Under the pieces are notes generated by a model. The model did no database searches, was not told the origin of the DNA, and was given only the letters and a program-made list of their open reading frames with translations. Both the position numbers and the translations under genes were made by a program. Of a stretch of DNA of 64,000 bases, positions 1-10,661 are shown piece after piece; the stretch's first letter is position 1, and the number at the start of each line of letters is the position of its first letter. The DNA lies in assembly GCA_016271365.2 (NCBI GenBank), contig CM057459.1, forward strand, positions 490,123,501 through 490,187,500, given 5' to 3'. The DNA is from Neoceratodus forsteri. Taxonomy: Eukaryota > Chordata > Ceratodontiformes > Ceratodontidae.

Positions 1-1483
1 ATTGATAGAGACAGGGTGGTTCCAGAGGACTGAGGAGGGAAAATGTTGTCCTCTCCACAAAAGTAGGAACAGAGGAGGAGGCTACAACTACAGACCAGTC
101 AGCCTAACCTCAGTGGTGGGGAAATTAATGGAGTCACTGCTAAAGGAAAGGATTGTGATATTTCTTGATTCCAGTGAAGCACAGGATCCAAGGCAGCATA
201 GATTTACAGCAGGAAGGTCTTGTTAAACAAATCTGATAGATTTCTTTGACTACCAGGTGACCAATGAGGTAAATAGGGGAGGGGCGGTGGATGTGGCCTA
301 CCTAGATTTCAGCAAGGCCTTCATCACTGTCCCACATAGGCGGTTGATAAATAATTTGCAGCCTGGGAGTTAGCCCCAAGGTGGTAAAACCGAGTCAGAA
401 ACCAGTTGGTGGACAGGACACAGAGGATGGTGGTAAATGGTGTTCAAACCAAGGAGGGGAGTGACCAGCGGGGTGTCACAGGGATCCATGCTGTGGCCAG
501 TCCTCTTCAATGTCTTCATAAGTGACATTACAGAGAGGCTGGAGGGAATCTATGCCTCTTTGCAGATGACACTAAAAGATCTGCAATAGGGTCAACACTC
601 CGGGGGGGGGGATGAGAAAGGACCTAGGCAGCTTGAGGAGTGGTCAAGAGTGTGGCAGCTAAGATTCAATGCAAAGAAGTGTAAAATCATCCACTTGGGG
701 CACAAAAATCCAAGAGGGAGTATAAGATGGGGGGTACTGACGGACAACAGTTAAGAAAGGGACCTGGGGGTAATCATATCTGATGACCTAAAGGTAACCA
801 AACAATGTGAGAAGGCTGTGGGGAGAACCAATGGGATTCTAGGGTGCATAGGGAGAGGTACCACCAGCAGAAAAAAGGAGGTGGTTATGCCACGGTACAG
901 AGCACTAGTGAGACCTGATCTGGAGTACTGTGTCTAGTTCTGGAGGCTGCATCTCCAGAAGGACATAGACAAAATAGAGGCAGTCCAGAGAAGGGCAACA
1001 AAAATGATGCAAGGACTGCACCAAAAGTCATATGAGGAAAGACTACAGGACCTCAATATGTATTCCCTGGAGGAGATGAGAGACAGGGGGGATATGATAG
1101 AGACATTCAAGTACATCGGGGGTGTAAACAAGGTACAGGAGGATAGCATCTTTCAGAAAAGAATGTGTACAAGAACAAGCGGGCATGATGTGAGACTAGA
1201 GGGGGGTAGTCTCAGGGGAAACATGAGGAAGTACTTTTTTCACAGGAAAAGTAGTAGATGCTTAGAATAGCCTCCCAGTGGAGGTGGTGGTGGTGGGGGG
1301 AACAGTAGGGGAATTCAAGAATGTATGGGATAAACATAAGAGTACTCTAGCAATAGGGAAGAGAGGGTAAGCTTCAGATCAACTAGAGTCTTCAGCAATG
1401 CAGTAGGTAGGGAAAAGTGGCAGACTAGGTGGGTCACATGATTCTTTTCTGCTGTCACCTTCTATGTATCTTTGTGTATCTTT
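1..1483 (+). mobile_element. CR1-like LINE, 3' portion (copy A), decayed
   Basis: This is the reverse-transcriptase half and 3'UTR of a non-LTR retrotransposon; it enters the window already inside RT. The first 226 bases encode NYRPVSLTSVVGKLMES, a typical CR1-group RT block. AYLDFSKAF follows near 300, with the next catalytic Asp replaced by Ile. GVSQGSM lies near 470 and the active-site box FADD at 559-570, in another frame. Several frameshifts and stops break the reading frame. The C-terminal tail (RKYFFHRKS near 1225-1260) and the final TTCTATGTATC tail match three other copies in the window, at 10.7-12.4, 18.5-21.3 and 26.1-30.7 kb. Reverse transcription of its own RNA is the family role; this copy cannot encode an enzyme. 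The clade name CR1/L3 is inferred from the RT motifs and the TCTATGT-type tail. Confidence 0.85.
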
Positions 1484-1486
1484 AAC

Positions 1487-1645
1487 TTTGCTAATTTTCA
1501 ATATTTTTGACTCCAGACTTTCAACACAGCCATTTTTCACACCACCTCATAAACATAACAGGTGTTATGTTTCAAATCCTTGCCAAAATGTGTTTTTGCA
1601 CTTCTGATGCAAAATGACATTTCGTACAATATGCAATAAATCTAT
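1487..1645 (+). repeat. fragment of foldback repeat family (also at 16.6 and 58 kb)
   Basis: The block with TTTCAACACAGCCATTTTT, a CACACCACCTCAT segment and AAAATGTGTTTTTGCAC is closely similar to 58010-58150 and, more weakly, to 16640-16850. This is a partial third copy lodged between a CR1-like 3' end and a LINE tail. No coding potential. Confidence 0.6.
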
Positions 1646-2345
1646 TTATTTATTTATTTGAAAATTGATAACCAGGAGAGGCACACTGAGCTGAGGCTTA
1701 TTTCCTGGTGTAACCCTGTGGAATGGATTCAGGAGGATACAATACATTACATGTAACAGTATGCAAAATGCTGACATAGAGCAAAAAATGTATACTTTGT
1801 TGATACAAACTTGGAACAAATTAAAGTACAGGTATGCTGTGCAAATACATGTGCAGGAGGAAAAGTGTGAATTCGACAGCAAAGCAGAACAGAGGCAAGC
1901 AATGCTCAGTACCAGAGATCAGTAAAGGATTTGGGGACCCACAAACCTGAACTACCAAAATAACCAGGGGGGACCTCCAACAGAAAAAAAGTACAGGTGG
2001 GTGGTGGGAGGAGCTCCAGCTGGAGTCTGAGGGAGCCTGAGGAGGAGGAGAATGAGAAGCAGGTTCCATAGTGTTGGCAGGTGATAGTAAATGGAAGATT
2101 GTCCAGCAGAGGAATGGGGGTGAGGACTGATACGCTTTCTGTTCCATGGAGCAGAGGGAATATGGAGCAGGACTAACTGAGGGGCAAAGAGGAGATGTAG
2201 GAAGGAAGGGAGCCAAATTAATACTTGGAGATGAAGGAAAAGCAGTGTAACTGTTGATGGAAGGTAGTGGAGGATGGAGAGACAGAGAGGAATAGAGGGA
2301 GCAATGGTGCAGTGGTGCATGCCATCCCCGATCCCTCCTCTGCAC
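1646..2345 (-). mobile_element. LINE 3' end, family P (C-terminal codons plus 3'UTR)
   Basis: Read on the minus strand, the segment ends with a CACTGAGCT-type block and an AAATAAATAAATA tail at 1646-1665. Upstream codons near 2060-2110 read like the C-terminal LINE motif (THLPTLWN-type, here YYHLPTLWN). The same order of C-terminal codons, CT-rich 3'UTR and tail occurs on the plus strand at 13.0-13.8 kb, so this is one dispersed family. The tail is also carried by the SINE at 44.5 kb. Clade not determined; an L2/Rex-like LINE is likely. Confidence 0.6.
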
Positions 2346-2714
2346 TCTGTATTCTTATCGCACTATTGACATTTTAGACTGCTAAATTTGCACCTTATGC
2401 AAATCATTTTGTATGTTCTGGATTTTCTTGTTTGGACTTACGTCATTTTGTAAATCATATTAGCTCATTTGATGTGCTATTATATTGCCCTGTACTGACG
2501 TTGAGTACCCCACTCACGTCTCATACTGTATAATTGCTCAAATTCATCATGTATGTTTATGGATCTGCCTTGTTTTGGCTTTGTTGGTGTGTTATTATAT
2601 TGCTTTATACTGTCTTGCTATATCTCACTTCACTTTCCCCCAGGTCACACCTGGAAATGAGCTCCAGCTTAGTGTACCTTTCCTTGTTACCAAAATTTTA
2701 AATAAATAAATAAA
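2346..2714 (+). mobile_element. LINE family P 3'UTR and tail
   Basis: The last 80 bases (CCCCAGGTCACACCTGG, then GAGCTCCAGCTTAGTGTACC, then an AAATAAATAAATAAA tail at 2700-2714) match the ends of the copies at 1.65, 8.6, 13.8 and 43.8 kb. Only the non-coding 3' end is present. It lies back to back with the minus-strand copy just upstream. Confidence 0.6.
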
Positions 2715-4550
2715 ATGCATGGAGAAGAGTTTGCAACACAGTGAAAAAGGCATTCCAGAGAGTGTCCAGTCTGGCAAAGGAGCTGAAGGAGGCTGTACCA
2801 TAGACTATATCTGCATAGTCGAAGACCAGAGTTATCATTTTGACTCATGTTGGACCAGCAAGGGTAGGCAGTCTTTGTTATGGTACAGTGCACCTTGCTT
2901 AAGGCTGAGTTTTGAATGGGTAGCATCATATGGGTGGAGAAGTCAAGCTTGCTGTCAAGCCACATGCAATGATTGCACCACTTCAAGAGTGGAACCATCC
3001 AGTGTGGTGAAGACCAGGGGCCCGATTTTAGAAAGAGATGCAGTGGCACAGGGAACTTGCAACAAAGGTGTTGGATGCAAGTTGTGATTTGCGGCATAAC
3101 TTGAGTCAAATGGGATTTTCAAACACAGCTTGCATCTGTGTCAGAGACAGCTGCATCAAAGCCCACTTGCAGCCAACAACCCAATGCAGCAGGTCACAAG
3201 TGGGCTTGCACCATGGTGTGGCTGCCACATCCTCTTTTTTGGGATTTTGGAAACCTGACCATGGACACAGAAGGGGCTGGCAGTTAGACCAGCCAGGAGG
3301 TGGTCTAATTGCCTTGCGCCACTGGGGTGAGGTGGGACAGGGGGCTGTAGAGCACACCAGGGGTACAGTAGGTGGTGGGGGGCTGGAGCACAGGTAGACA
3401 GCCCCTCAAGCTGTGGCACCCTGCAGGCTGGTATCATGTTGTACTGTACAACTGGTATGGCATCCGTGTGCCCATACTGTACTAGGCTATTTCTCACCCA
3501 TCTCCAATGTCCTAAGAGGTCATTGGGACATAGTAGCCCCCAACAATGGGACCCAATCTCCCCCAAGACAAGTCACCCTGCACCCAGTCCTATTCCAGCC
3601 CATCCTCGAACCTCCACCTAACACATAAGTGCTAGTACCTGGTGGACTAGTGGTCCCCCACCTCCCCCACTCTGACAGGCAGTGCCTAACCACCCCACCC
3701 CCCAATGCCTGGTGCAATTCTACTACTGGCACTGCCCTCCACACACCACCACAGCTAGCTGCAGAATGTGTTCTGCATGTTCTGCACACTGTACTGTGTA
3801 TGCTGTCATTGAATAAGCATTCTGTGGCTGGCCATCTTAGTGTGCAGTGGGCTGTGCCAGTTGCAGAAGCATGTCTGAGAGAGTGGTGGGGAGTGGGGGA
3901 CCACTAGAGCACCAGGGAGTCTGATTGGACATTTTTCCTTGTTTATTTTTTCATGTTGCCATTTTGTTGTATTAGTTTTCCTCGTGCCAGGTGATCATAT
4001 GGGGGGGGGGCACTAGACTAACTAGGGGCACCAGTTACACTTTAAATTATATGGTCACACTGCATCATCACCCTGCCAGTGTCACGTCACATGGGCTGTG
4101 CCACTCGCTTTTGACACCTATTTTTTAAACCACCGTGATTCCTGTCCCATAGTGTTGCACCATGTGGGGGCCGCTGCATGCGTGCAAATACCTCAGATGC
4201 AGCCAACTCTCTGCCACTTGCAGTTTGTGGCAAACCCCAGTGTTAGGTGTGGGGACCCTGCAGATTATAAAATCTGGCACAAGGTCTCTGGAGCAACTGG
4301 GGGTTTGCCACAACCCCAGAGGGATGCATGTTGCGCCTCTCTAAGTGGTCTTTGATAATCAGGTCCCAGAAGTCTTGAGAGCCTAGGCTGGTTGAAACTG
4401 AAGATCATAGACACCTTTTTGGTATTAACCTTGAGATGGTTGGAAGGGACCAGTCCAGGAAACTGTGAAACTTGTTGGAGCAGTTCTTTCATGGGAGTGG
4501 TTGAGGTACCGAGATAAGATGATCAGATCATCTGCATACATATATATATA
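2715..4550 (-). mobile_element. LINE RT fragment, split by a DNA element
   Basis: Two minus-strand pieces belong to one RT. At 4350-4545 there is YADDLIILS (polymerase active site) followed in another frame by LKVNTKKVSMIF. At 2715-3017 the continuation includes TLDGSTLEVVQS and DYADIVYGTASFSSF, the usual palm-to-thumb order of non-LTR RTs. Between them lies a GGGCCC-ended block (3018-4367) with no RT homology, so the LINE was interrupted after it landed. Stops and frameshifts are present in both pieces. Clade unresolved (not the CR1-like or L2 families seen elsewhere). Confidence 0.6.
3018..4367. mobile_element. non-autonomous DNA element with GGGCC-type ends
   Basis: The left end reads GGGCCCGATTTTAGAAAGA. 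The right end, reverse-complemented, reads GGGACCTGATTATCAAAGA. The match is imperfect, with one gap. The ends resemble those of the 40166-40911 element. The block interrupts a LINE RT reading frame. Inside, 3637-3653 and 3901-3917 are inverted copies of a CCTGGTGG(A)CTAGTGG module also found at 55.4-55.9 kb. No transposase is visible. The target duplication is not clear. PIF/Harbinger affiliation is a guess from the terminal sequence. Confidence 0.5.
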
Positions 4551-4589
4551 TGTATGCGAGCTGACAGGCAGAGGGAGGTCATTCAGAAA

Positions 4590-5212
4590 ATTCTAAGATG
4601 TATGGTATTCAGTGACTCTCTTAAGTACCGTGCTCTTAAAGGTACAGTAACATTCATGTAATGAGCACAACAGTACTCAGAACCACCAAAATAGGTAAAA
4701 ACAGAGTAACACTGACTAGTACTCTCTAGTGTTAAAAAAATATATATTTCATTAAAAATACCCATTGGCATTTATACTGCAACAATCAAAAAAATCATGA
4801 TAAAGTACCAGCCATCTGTTAGTTTTACTACATGAGTTTAAACTTCATGCACATCATGCAATTTTAATATATTTCATGTAGCAAATTTAGCAGAACAGAA
4901 TATTATCAAGGTATAATAGATCTGACTATAATAGAGTTTGTAAGGTCTGCCATTGAATAAGGAGTGGATTCTAAATATTTTCTAACACCAGCACTTCATC
5001 ACAATTTTTTGATTGTTTCTGTATAAATGCCAGGGGTATTTTAATGAAATATATATTTAATTATTTAATACTAGAGAGTACTACAATCAGCATTACTTTG
5101 TTTTTACTTATTTTGTTGGTTCTCAGTATTGTGCTCATTACATAATGTTACTGTACCTTTAGGAGCACAGTACTTAGAGAGACATTGAATACCATACATC
5201 AACCTTTGGGAA
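4590..5212. repeat. foldback element, arms about 240 bp
   Basis: The segment 4590-4835 is repeated in inverted orientation at 4960-5212. Shared stretches include GTATGGTATTCA, AAAGGTACAGTAACAT, TAATGAGCACAA, TAGTACTCTCTAGT and ATATATATTTCATTAAAA. The spacer is about 125 bp. Identity is roughly 85 percent by eye. No ORF of note. Confidence 0.75.
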
Positions 5213-5214
5213 AG

Positions 5215-6305
5215 CACTACCATGTGAAATGTGTCAGGTGACGCCAGAGAGGGTGGGTTCTATTGGAGTGAACACTTGAGGAGAGTTTTACTACTCAAAA
5301 TACTGAATTTTATTTCTGTCAGTACTTGGTATACTATCTGGTCGATCAACTTATGACATATGAGTTTGTTTCATTTGAAACGTAAGCACTGTGTGGCACT
5401 TTACAATAAAATACAATTTGACACTGTTTTGGAACTAATATGGCAGTCCAGCGTATCCCTGTGGAGCTTTTGGAAATCATTACAAAATCCAAGCCCTTAT
5501 AGGTGCCAGTCCAACCATCAGTTTATCCTGTATACCATTTCATTCATTGTGTATACATTCAATGCCCTTGCCAGAAATTATGTGTGGGTAAGGACTATAC
5601 ACCCACTGAAAAATGACTGGAGGAACATTTCCAGGACATTAGTAACAAATGAAAAGACTCTCTCTCATTGAAATATGCTACAAATAATCACATGGATCAG
5701 ATCCCAGGGGGACTATGTGCATGGCACTGGTCCATATCGAACCTACGGTTGGGGGAGAGATCACATGCAGAAATTACTCCAAAAAGAAATGTGATGGATA
5801 TACATGCTGCAAACTAAAAACCCAGGAGGATTAAATGAGGAAATGGACTTCAGCTGTTCTTATAAAGAGTTAAAATGCCCATCTTGTATGGACTTATTTG
5901 AGGGAATATCAAAAAGTTCCTGCCACATGGCAATAGTGCTTGTTTCCATCGTCATAATTTTTCCTTTACCTATTATAATACTCTTTTCCTGCCCCACTCT
6001 TTCCCGACTCGCTACAGAATAATTTATACATGGTCGACTATTGTAATGTTAACAATTCTTTTTCCATAAATAAATGACTATTATAATGTTACAATTCTTT
6101 AAAAAAATGTTTTATAGAATTGCTTATTCACTACAATATTGAACAACTGTCAATGAATTGCAATGTTAAAATTTCATCTGTTAAAAAGGACTTTGTTCTG
6201 ATTATGTGTCTATTTTATTTTCTTGGTACCTTTAGGCTTGCAGAACTGCAATCAGGATTCTCTCTCCTTTTTACAGCTGCATGGGCAGAGCCCTGCAGTC
6301 AGTTT
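5215..6305. other. no gene recognised
   Basis: AT-rich sequence with two short open frames (5360-5671 plus and 5804-6022 plus) that match nothing I recognise and lack supporting motifs. The stretch 5205-5240 (AAAGCACTACCATGTGAAAT then GTGTCAGG) looks like the degraded hammerhead-like segment common in PLE terminal repeats. Confidence 0.3.
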
Positions 6306-6371
6306 GAGATCACATCACTGTAGGAGAAAAGCAGAACTGATGTCTGTGTTCTCCTACAGTGATGTGATCTC
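6306..6371. repeat. perfect 23-bp hairpin with 20-nt loop
   Basis: The arm GAGATCACATCACTGTAGGA... at 6306-6328 is exactly reverse-complementary to 6349-6371. The loop is 6329-6348. A transcript would fold into a 23-bp uninterrupted stem. Confidence 0.9.
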
Positions 6372-6679
6372 CTGTCCACAGCACTAAAGTCGCTTGTGGT
6401 CTGCGGTGTCTCCTCTTCCCCAGTCCTCCACTGGTGCAGCTCCCCTCTGCAACACTCAGCTCCCCTGCACTACTTTCTGCAACTGCAGAAGTGATGGCTC
6501 AGTGCAAACTGCGCATGCACAAGTATTGCACATGTGCAGATCAGTCAGAGCCGCTATCTTGTGAACGGCAGGCTTTGGTTCAGGAAGAGCTCTGACTATG
6601 GTTTTATTTGCTCTCATTAAACAAAAGCACCACAGTTGCTCTGGGCAGCTGTATCAGCTCTGACCAGAGTTTGTTTGTT

Positions 6680-7230
6680 TCTTTTTTTTTTTTTTATTAG
6701 ACCTGTTTCTCCACCTCCGCGGAACTGACAGGAGCTATGACCTCTTCCTCTGAGAGGTACATACTCTGGTCCCTCTAACTACTCCTGCTCGGCCACCCCT
6801 AAAATTCCCCACAGCAAGGCCAGGGTGAGGAGTGCCAGCTCACTCCCCCCTCCCGGAAACAGCAATCCAGAATTGGGGGCCTGCTACACAAGAGCAATCG
6901 GGGCCATCACGGGTCCTGCCAGGTCCCAGTTTTTCCTCCCATGCAATGGGTAGGGCAGCTGTCTGCTCCTCTGCAGAGGCAGCCAATTGCTTTGAAAATG
7001 GGCTGACTACTTGTGCTTGCATTTGTGCTGACACCCAGCTGCCGTTAGGTGTCAGTTGACAGAGCACAGTTGTATCCCCCTTCACCCAAGGAAGGAGAGC
7101 AGTCCTCCAGATGCTCAATCTTTATCTCTCCTGGCTGACTTCGAACGATCCAAGTCCATTCCCAAACCTGGGTTGCTGGTGTGGTGCGAGGTGTGACGTC
7201 TAGCACCTCAACCCTCAGCAGCACCTGGCC
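6680..7230 (+). repeat. left arm of a large inverted repeat
   Basis: This segment is repeated in reverse orientation at 7930-8470. Matching landmarks include ATTCCCCACAGC, AACAGCAATCCAGAATTGGG, GGGTCCTGCCA, CCCATGCAATGG, GGAAGGAGAG and ACCTCAACCCTCAGCA. GC-rich, no recognisable protein. Long open frames here are present on both strands and look incidental. Confidence 0.75.
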
Positions 7231-7929
7231 AGTGACCAGAACTTGTTTCTCAAGTTGCCATAGTCAGCCTACCAGTGGACATACAGTAGATGGCAAGAAC
7301 CAACTGCAGATCTCTGATGTTTCTAAAGTAATGGAATATTCCACTAAAGGGTAATTGCAGCCTATAGCTTATGAAGATAACATTGTCTCCATAATTTCTA
7401 TCTTTTTCTACTGCACAGTCAGTTCACTAGTTTTTAGCCATTTGCATTTTGTAGTTTTTGATGTAAATCTACTGTTGGTATGTGGTACTGCACTTTAAAA
7501 TTATACTGTGAGCTGTAAGCAAGATCTGCATTGGACTAACCAATCAGTTTAAATAGTACTGTGCCTTTAAAAGCACAGACTACTTAAAGCTGGCTAATCC
7601 TCAGTAAGCCTACCCCCTGATGAAGAATCAGTTGAGTCAAAGTGCTGGGGCATACTGGTAAAAGGTATCCATGCATATCCCAGATCTGTTAAGTATGTGT
7701 TGAAGTTAAGGGTTGGCCTACAAAGCCATAGACAGCCAGGCAGAAAACTGTGGGGAAAAAAATGTTCCTTTTGCATACCATTTACAATTTGCTAGGAGCA
7801 GCCCTGGTATCCAACAGGTCACTTACCTCTTTGTTGCAGTGAGCCTTACAAATGTGGACTGGAGATTTTTTGTCTATGCACAGCATGGTGATGTCTAGTG
7901 GTTTGGAATAAAATAACTTTTTGCGGTAG
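7231..7929. other. spacer between inverted arms, no gene recognised
   Basis: The loop of the inverted repeat. It contains CCTGATGAAGAATCAG at 7616, weakly reminiscent of PLE hammerhead-like motifs but without the GAAA half. Confidence 0.3.
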
Positions 7930-8470
7930 GCCCAGTGGTGCTGAGGGTTGAGATGCTGGACACCACACCTCACGCCATGCTGGTGACCGGGGATCAGGAA
8001 TGGACTAGAGGCATTCAGGGGTCAACCAGGGGAGGAAAGGATTGAGCATCCAGAGGACTACTCTCCTTCCTTGGGGAGGGGGGGTCACGCTGTGCACTGT
8101 CGACTGACACCCAGTGCAGACGCAAGCACAAGGTATTGGCCCACACCAGGGCAACGGCTGCCTCCAGAGGTGGAGGCAGAAGCCGCCCAGCCATTGCATG
8201 GGCGTAAGGGTGGGAGAAATGGAGGAAAACTGGACATGGCAGGACCCATGATGGCCCCGACCGCTCTCCTGTGCAGCTGTCCCCCAATTCTGGATTGCTG
8301 TTTTGGGGCTTCCGCACTCCTAGCCCTGGCCCCACCATGGAAGGGGGAGGCTGTGGGGAATGGTCAGGATCTGTCAGTGGAGCCAGAGGATGTACCAGTC
8401 CAAGAGAGGGGTCGTAGCCCCTGCTGGGTATGTGGATGTGCAGTAAAAGGTCCAATAAAAGAAAAAAAAT
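7930..8470 (-). repeat. right arm of a large inverted repeat
   Basis: Reverse-orientation partner of 6680-7230. Homology ends near the AATAAAAG/A-rich tract at 8455-8470, which pairs with the T-rich tract at 6682-6702 in the other arm. The A-rich outer end on both arms suggests two retroposed copies of one unit in opposite orientation rather than one element with terminal inverted repeats. Confidence 0.7.
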
Positions 8471-8589
8471 CACTTTTTGCAACATCAGTCTTACAGTCAG
8501 TGCCAGGACATTTATTGCCACTTCTTTAGAGTGCACAGAGGTGTTGTTTACAGTCTTGAACCAGATCCCTCTCACCCTTTCCCCAGAAC

Positions 8590-8673
8590 ATGCTGTGAGA
8601 TAAGCATTAATTTGCTCAGTGTACCTTTCCTGGTGAAACAATTCAATAAATAAATAAAAATAAAAAAAAAAGA
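8590..8673 (+). mobile_element. LINE family P 3' tail
   Basis: TTTGCTCAGTGTACCTTTCC, then TGGTGAAACAATTC and an AATAAATAAATAAAAATAAA tail, match the 3' ends at 2.7 and 13.8 kb. Only the tail is preserved. Confidence 0.5.
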
Positions 8674-10660
8674 TCAAGATCTAGTTAATCATCAACTCTT
8701 TATTCCTCATGCTTACTAAAAAGCACTTCAGGTCTTTCTATTTGTGCCTTGTGTGTGTGTGTGTGGGGGGGTACTTTCAGCACAGGCTCAGTTCCAGAAA
8801 TAGATTTTTTTTTTAATTAAGGGTCTATGTTTTGACATAAATTTAATTTTTTGTCACTTCCAGTACATTATCCTCCTGGCAAGACATCCCTGTTTCATTG
8901 TGCAGATGAACTTTCAGTAGTAAGGGAGGCATATACAGACTTCTGATCAAGACCAGACAGCCATTCTTAGCCATCTGGAGAACATACCCAACTGACCTTA
9001 ATTAAGGCTTCATCAACACAGAGGGTAGATATTTGGAGGTCACTTCTAACTACACCTCAGCCTATGATTTTCACTTTCTACTTTTCAGCACAGTTCAGCA
9101 TTTGCTTCTCAGCTGACTGTGCTGGTCTTGAAGCTGAAGCTTCTTTCACAGGTGTCTTGTCCTTTGAAGTCACCCAACAACTGATCAGAGCTAACAGTTT
9201 TGGTATGTCTGCTGCCTTCTACCCAATTCAGATTTACTATTATATATAGATTAGAACTTGATCTTCAGCTTAGCCATCAAAACCCATTCCTGTTCCTCTG
9301 GTATCATTTTCAGCAGGGCATTTTTTCGAGCTGTTCCTCATCAAGACATTTTTCAGCCAACACAGCTTCTAGTCTGTGGTCAGTGCTTAAAACAAACTGT
9401 CAGGGGCAAATCTCAGCAGGTACATCTGCACTCATGTTATTCTATTCTATTCTGCTGAATCAAGATGCCATACTGTATTTTCACTGACAATGAGAGCATT
9501 TTCAGGGTCACTCTGCACATCAAGCTGTATGTTGCTGGCCACAGCATCCAAATCAGAATCCAGTTGCACTTCCACATTCCAACCTTTGTCTCCTCATCAT
9601 TCCAGGTTGGGAGATAAGCTGTCTTCAACACTGGGACACAATCCTCTCCACTGACTCTCCAGGTCTATATCCTTCTAACAAAAAGTCTGAGTGGCCCTCC
9701 CTGCAGGAAGAGAAGGTGCTTTTCCTCGGTGTCCTGGCCAACTTTCCCCATTCACTAAAATACCACCAACAGCTTAATCAGTTTCCGTTTCAGTTGGTTT
9801 GCATCTGAATCCTGCCTAGAATAAAGCTAAAATAGGCAGCATTGTAAAAGCCTTTCTTTCCCAGTCAACAAAAACTAAATATATTGTGCATTCATTTTAA
9901 ATATATGTAACTCTTTAGGTGGTATTGCCACAGAGTTTCTGATGGCACATGCATGAAGATATTTGTGTCTGCAGACCCCTATGGTGCTTTTGGTAAGACC
10001 ACTTGCATTCTTGTTTTGGTACACACTAGACAGTTTGTTTTGCTAGGAATGCCTTGACAGTTTTTCAGTCTCCAATATTCAGACACATTTTGCATAGAAC
10101 TTTTCTGGGCACTTCATAAAATCTTTAGCATATTCCATAAAATATTTGGCATGTTACTTAAGGTGTGTAAGAATATTTGCAAAGAAGTTACAAACCTTTA
10201 AGAAATACTGTGTTTAGGTTTTGAATGTACAGACATGGCCTGGAAAGAACGTTTGTTTTAATTTGGAAAAGGGAAGGGAAGGGGTTAAATCAACATTATG
10301 CTCTCATTGACATGAACCTGCTTCTCTTTATGCTCACATACTTTTGAGTGTTTATATACTTAAGGCTTGTTAAATGCAGTAAAATGGCATCTGGGAGGAA
10401 ATTCAAACAATTGAATTGTGTAGCCAAATGGGAAATACATTGAATTAAAAAAAAAAAGGAAAGTTTTTTTTGTAACTTGCCCCAGTAAACCATATTTGAA
10501 TCTATTTTACTGAAATGCTTTAGACATCATTAATATTCAAGTTCTGTAAACTTTATGTCCCAAATTTTTTTATGTTTCAGGTAAAGTGTAAGATTATTAA
10601 GCAAAGCAATTTTTTCTCAGATCTTATTTTTATGGATTATTGTAAAGGGGTCAAAGCCTT
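8674..10660. other. about 2 kb without a recognised feature
   Basis: Contains a short (TG)n run at 8745-8764. The small open frames at 9064-9631 carry no motif I recognise, and I see no splice-bounded exon series. Confidence 0.3.
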
Positions 10661-10661
10661 A

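Noticed and set aside
5360..6022. Two plus-strand open frames of 103 and 72 codons considered as host exons
   Set aside because: No domain, no convincing splice sites, and AT-rich composition gives such lengths by chance.
7612..7660. Hammerhead ribozyme at CCTGATGAAGAATCAG
   Set aside because: The GAAA half is missing (GTCAAAG instead) and no second copy supports it.
8015..8677. 220-codon minus-strand open frame
   Set aside because: It lies across the inverted-repeat arm, overlaps a long plus-strand frame and has no recognisable motif; its start falls in an A-rich tract.
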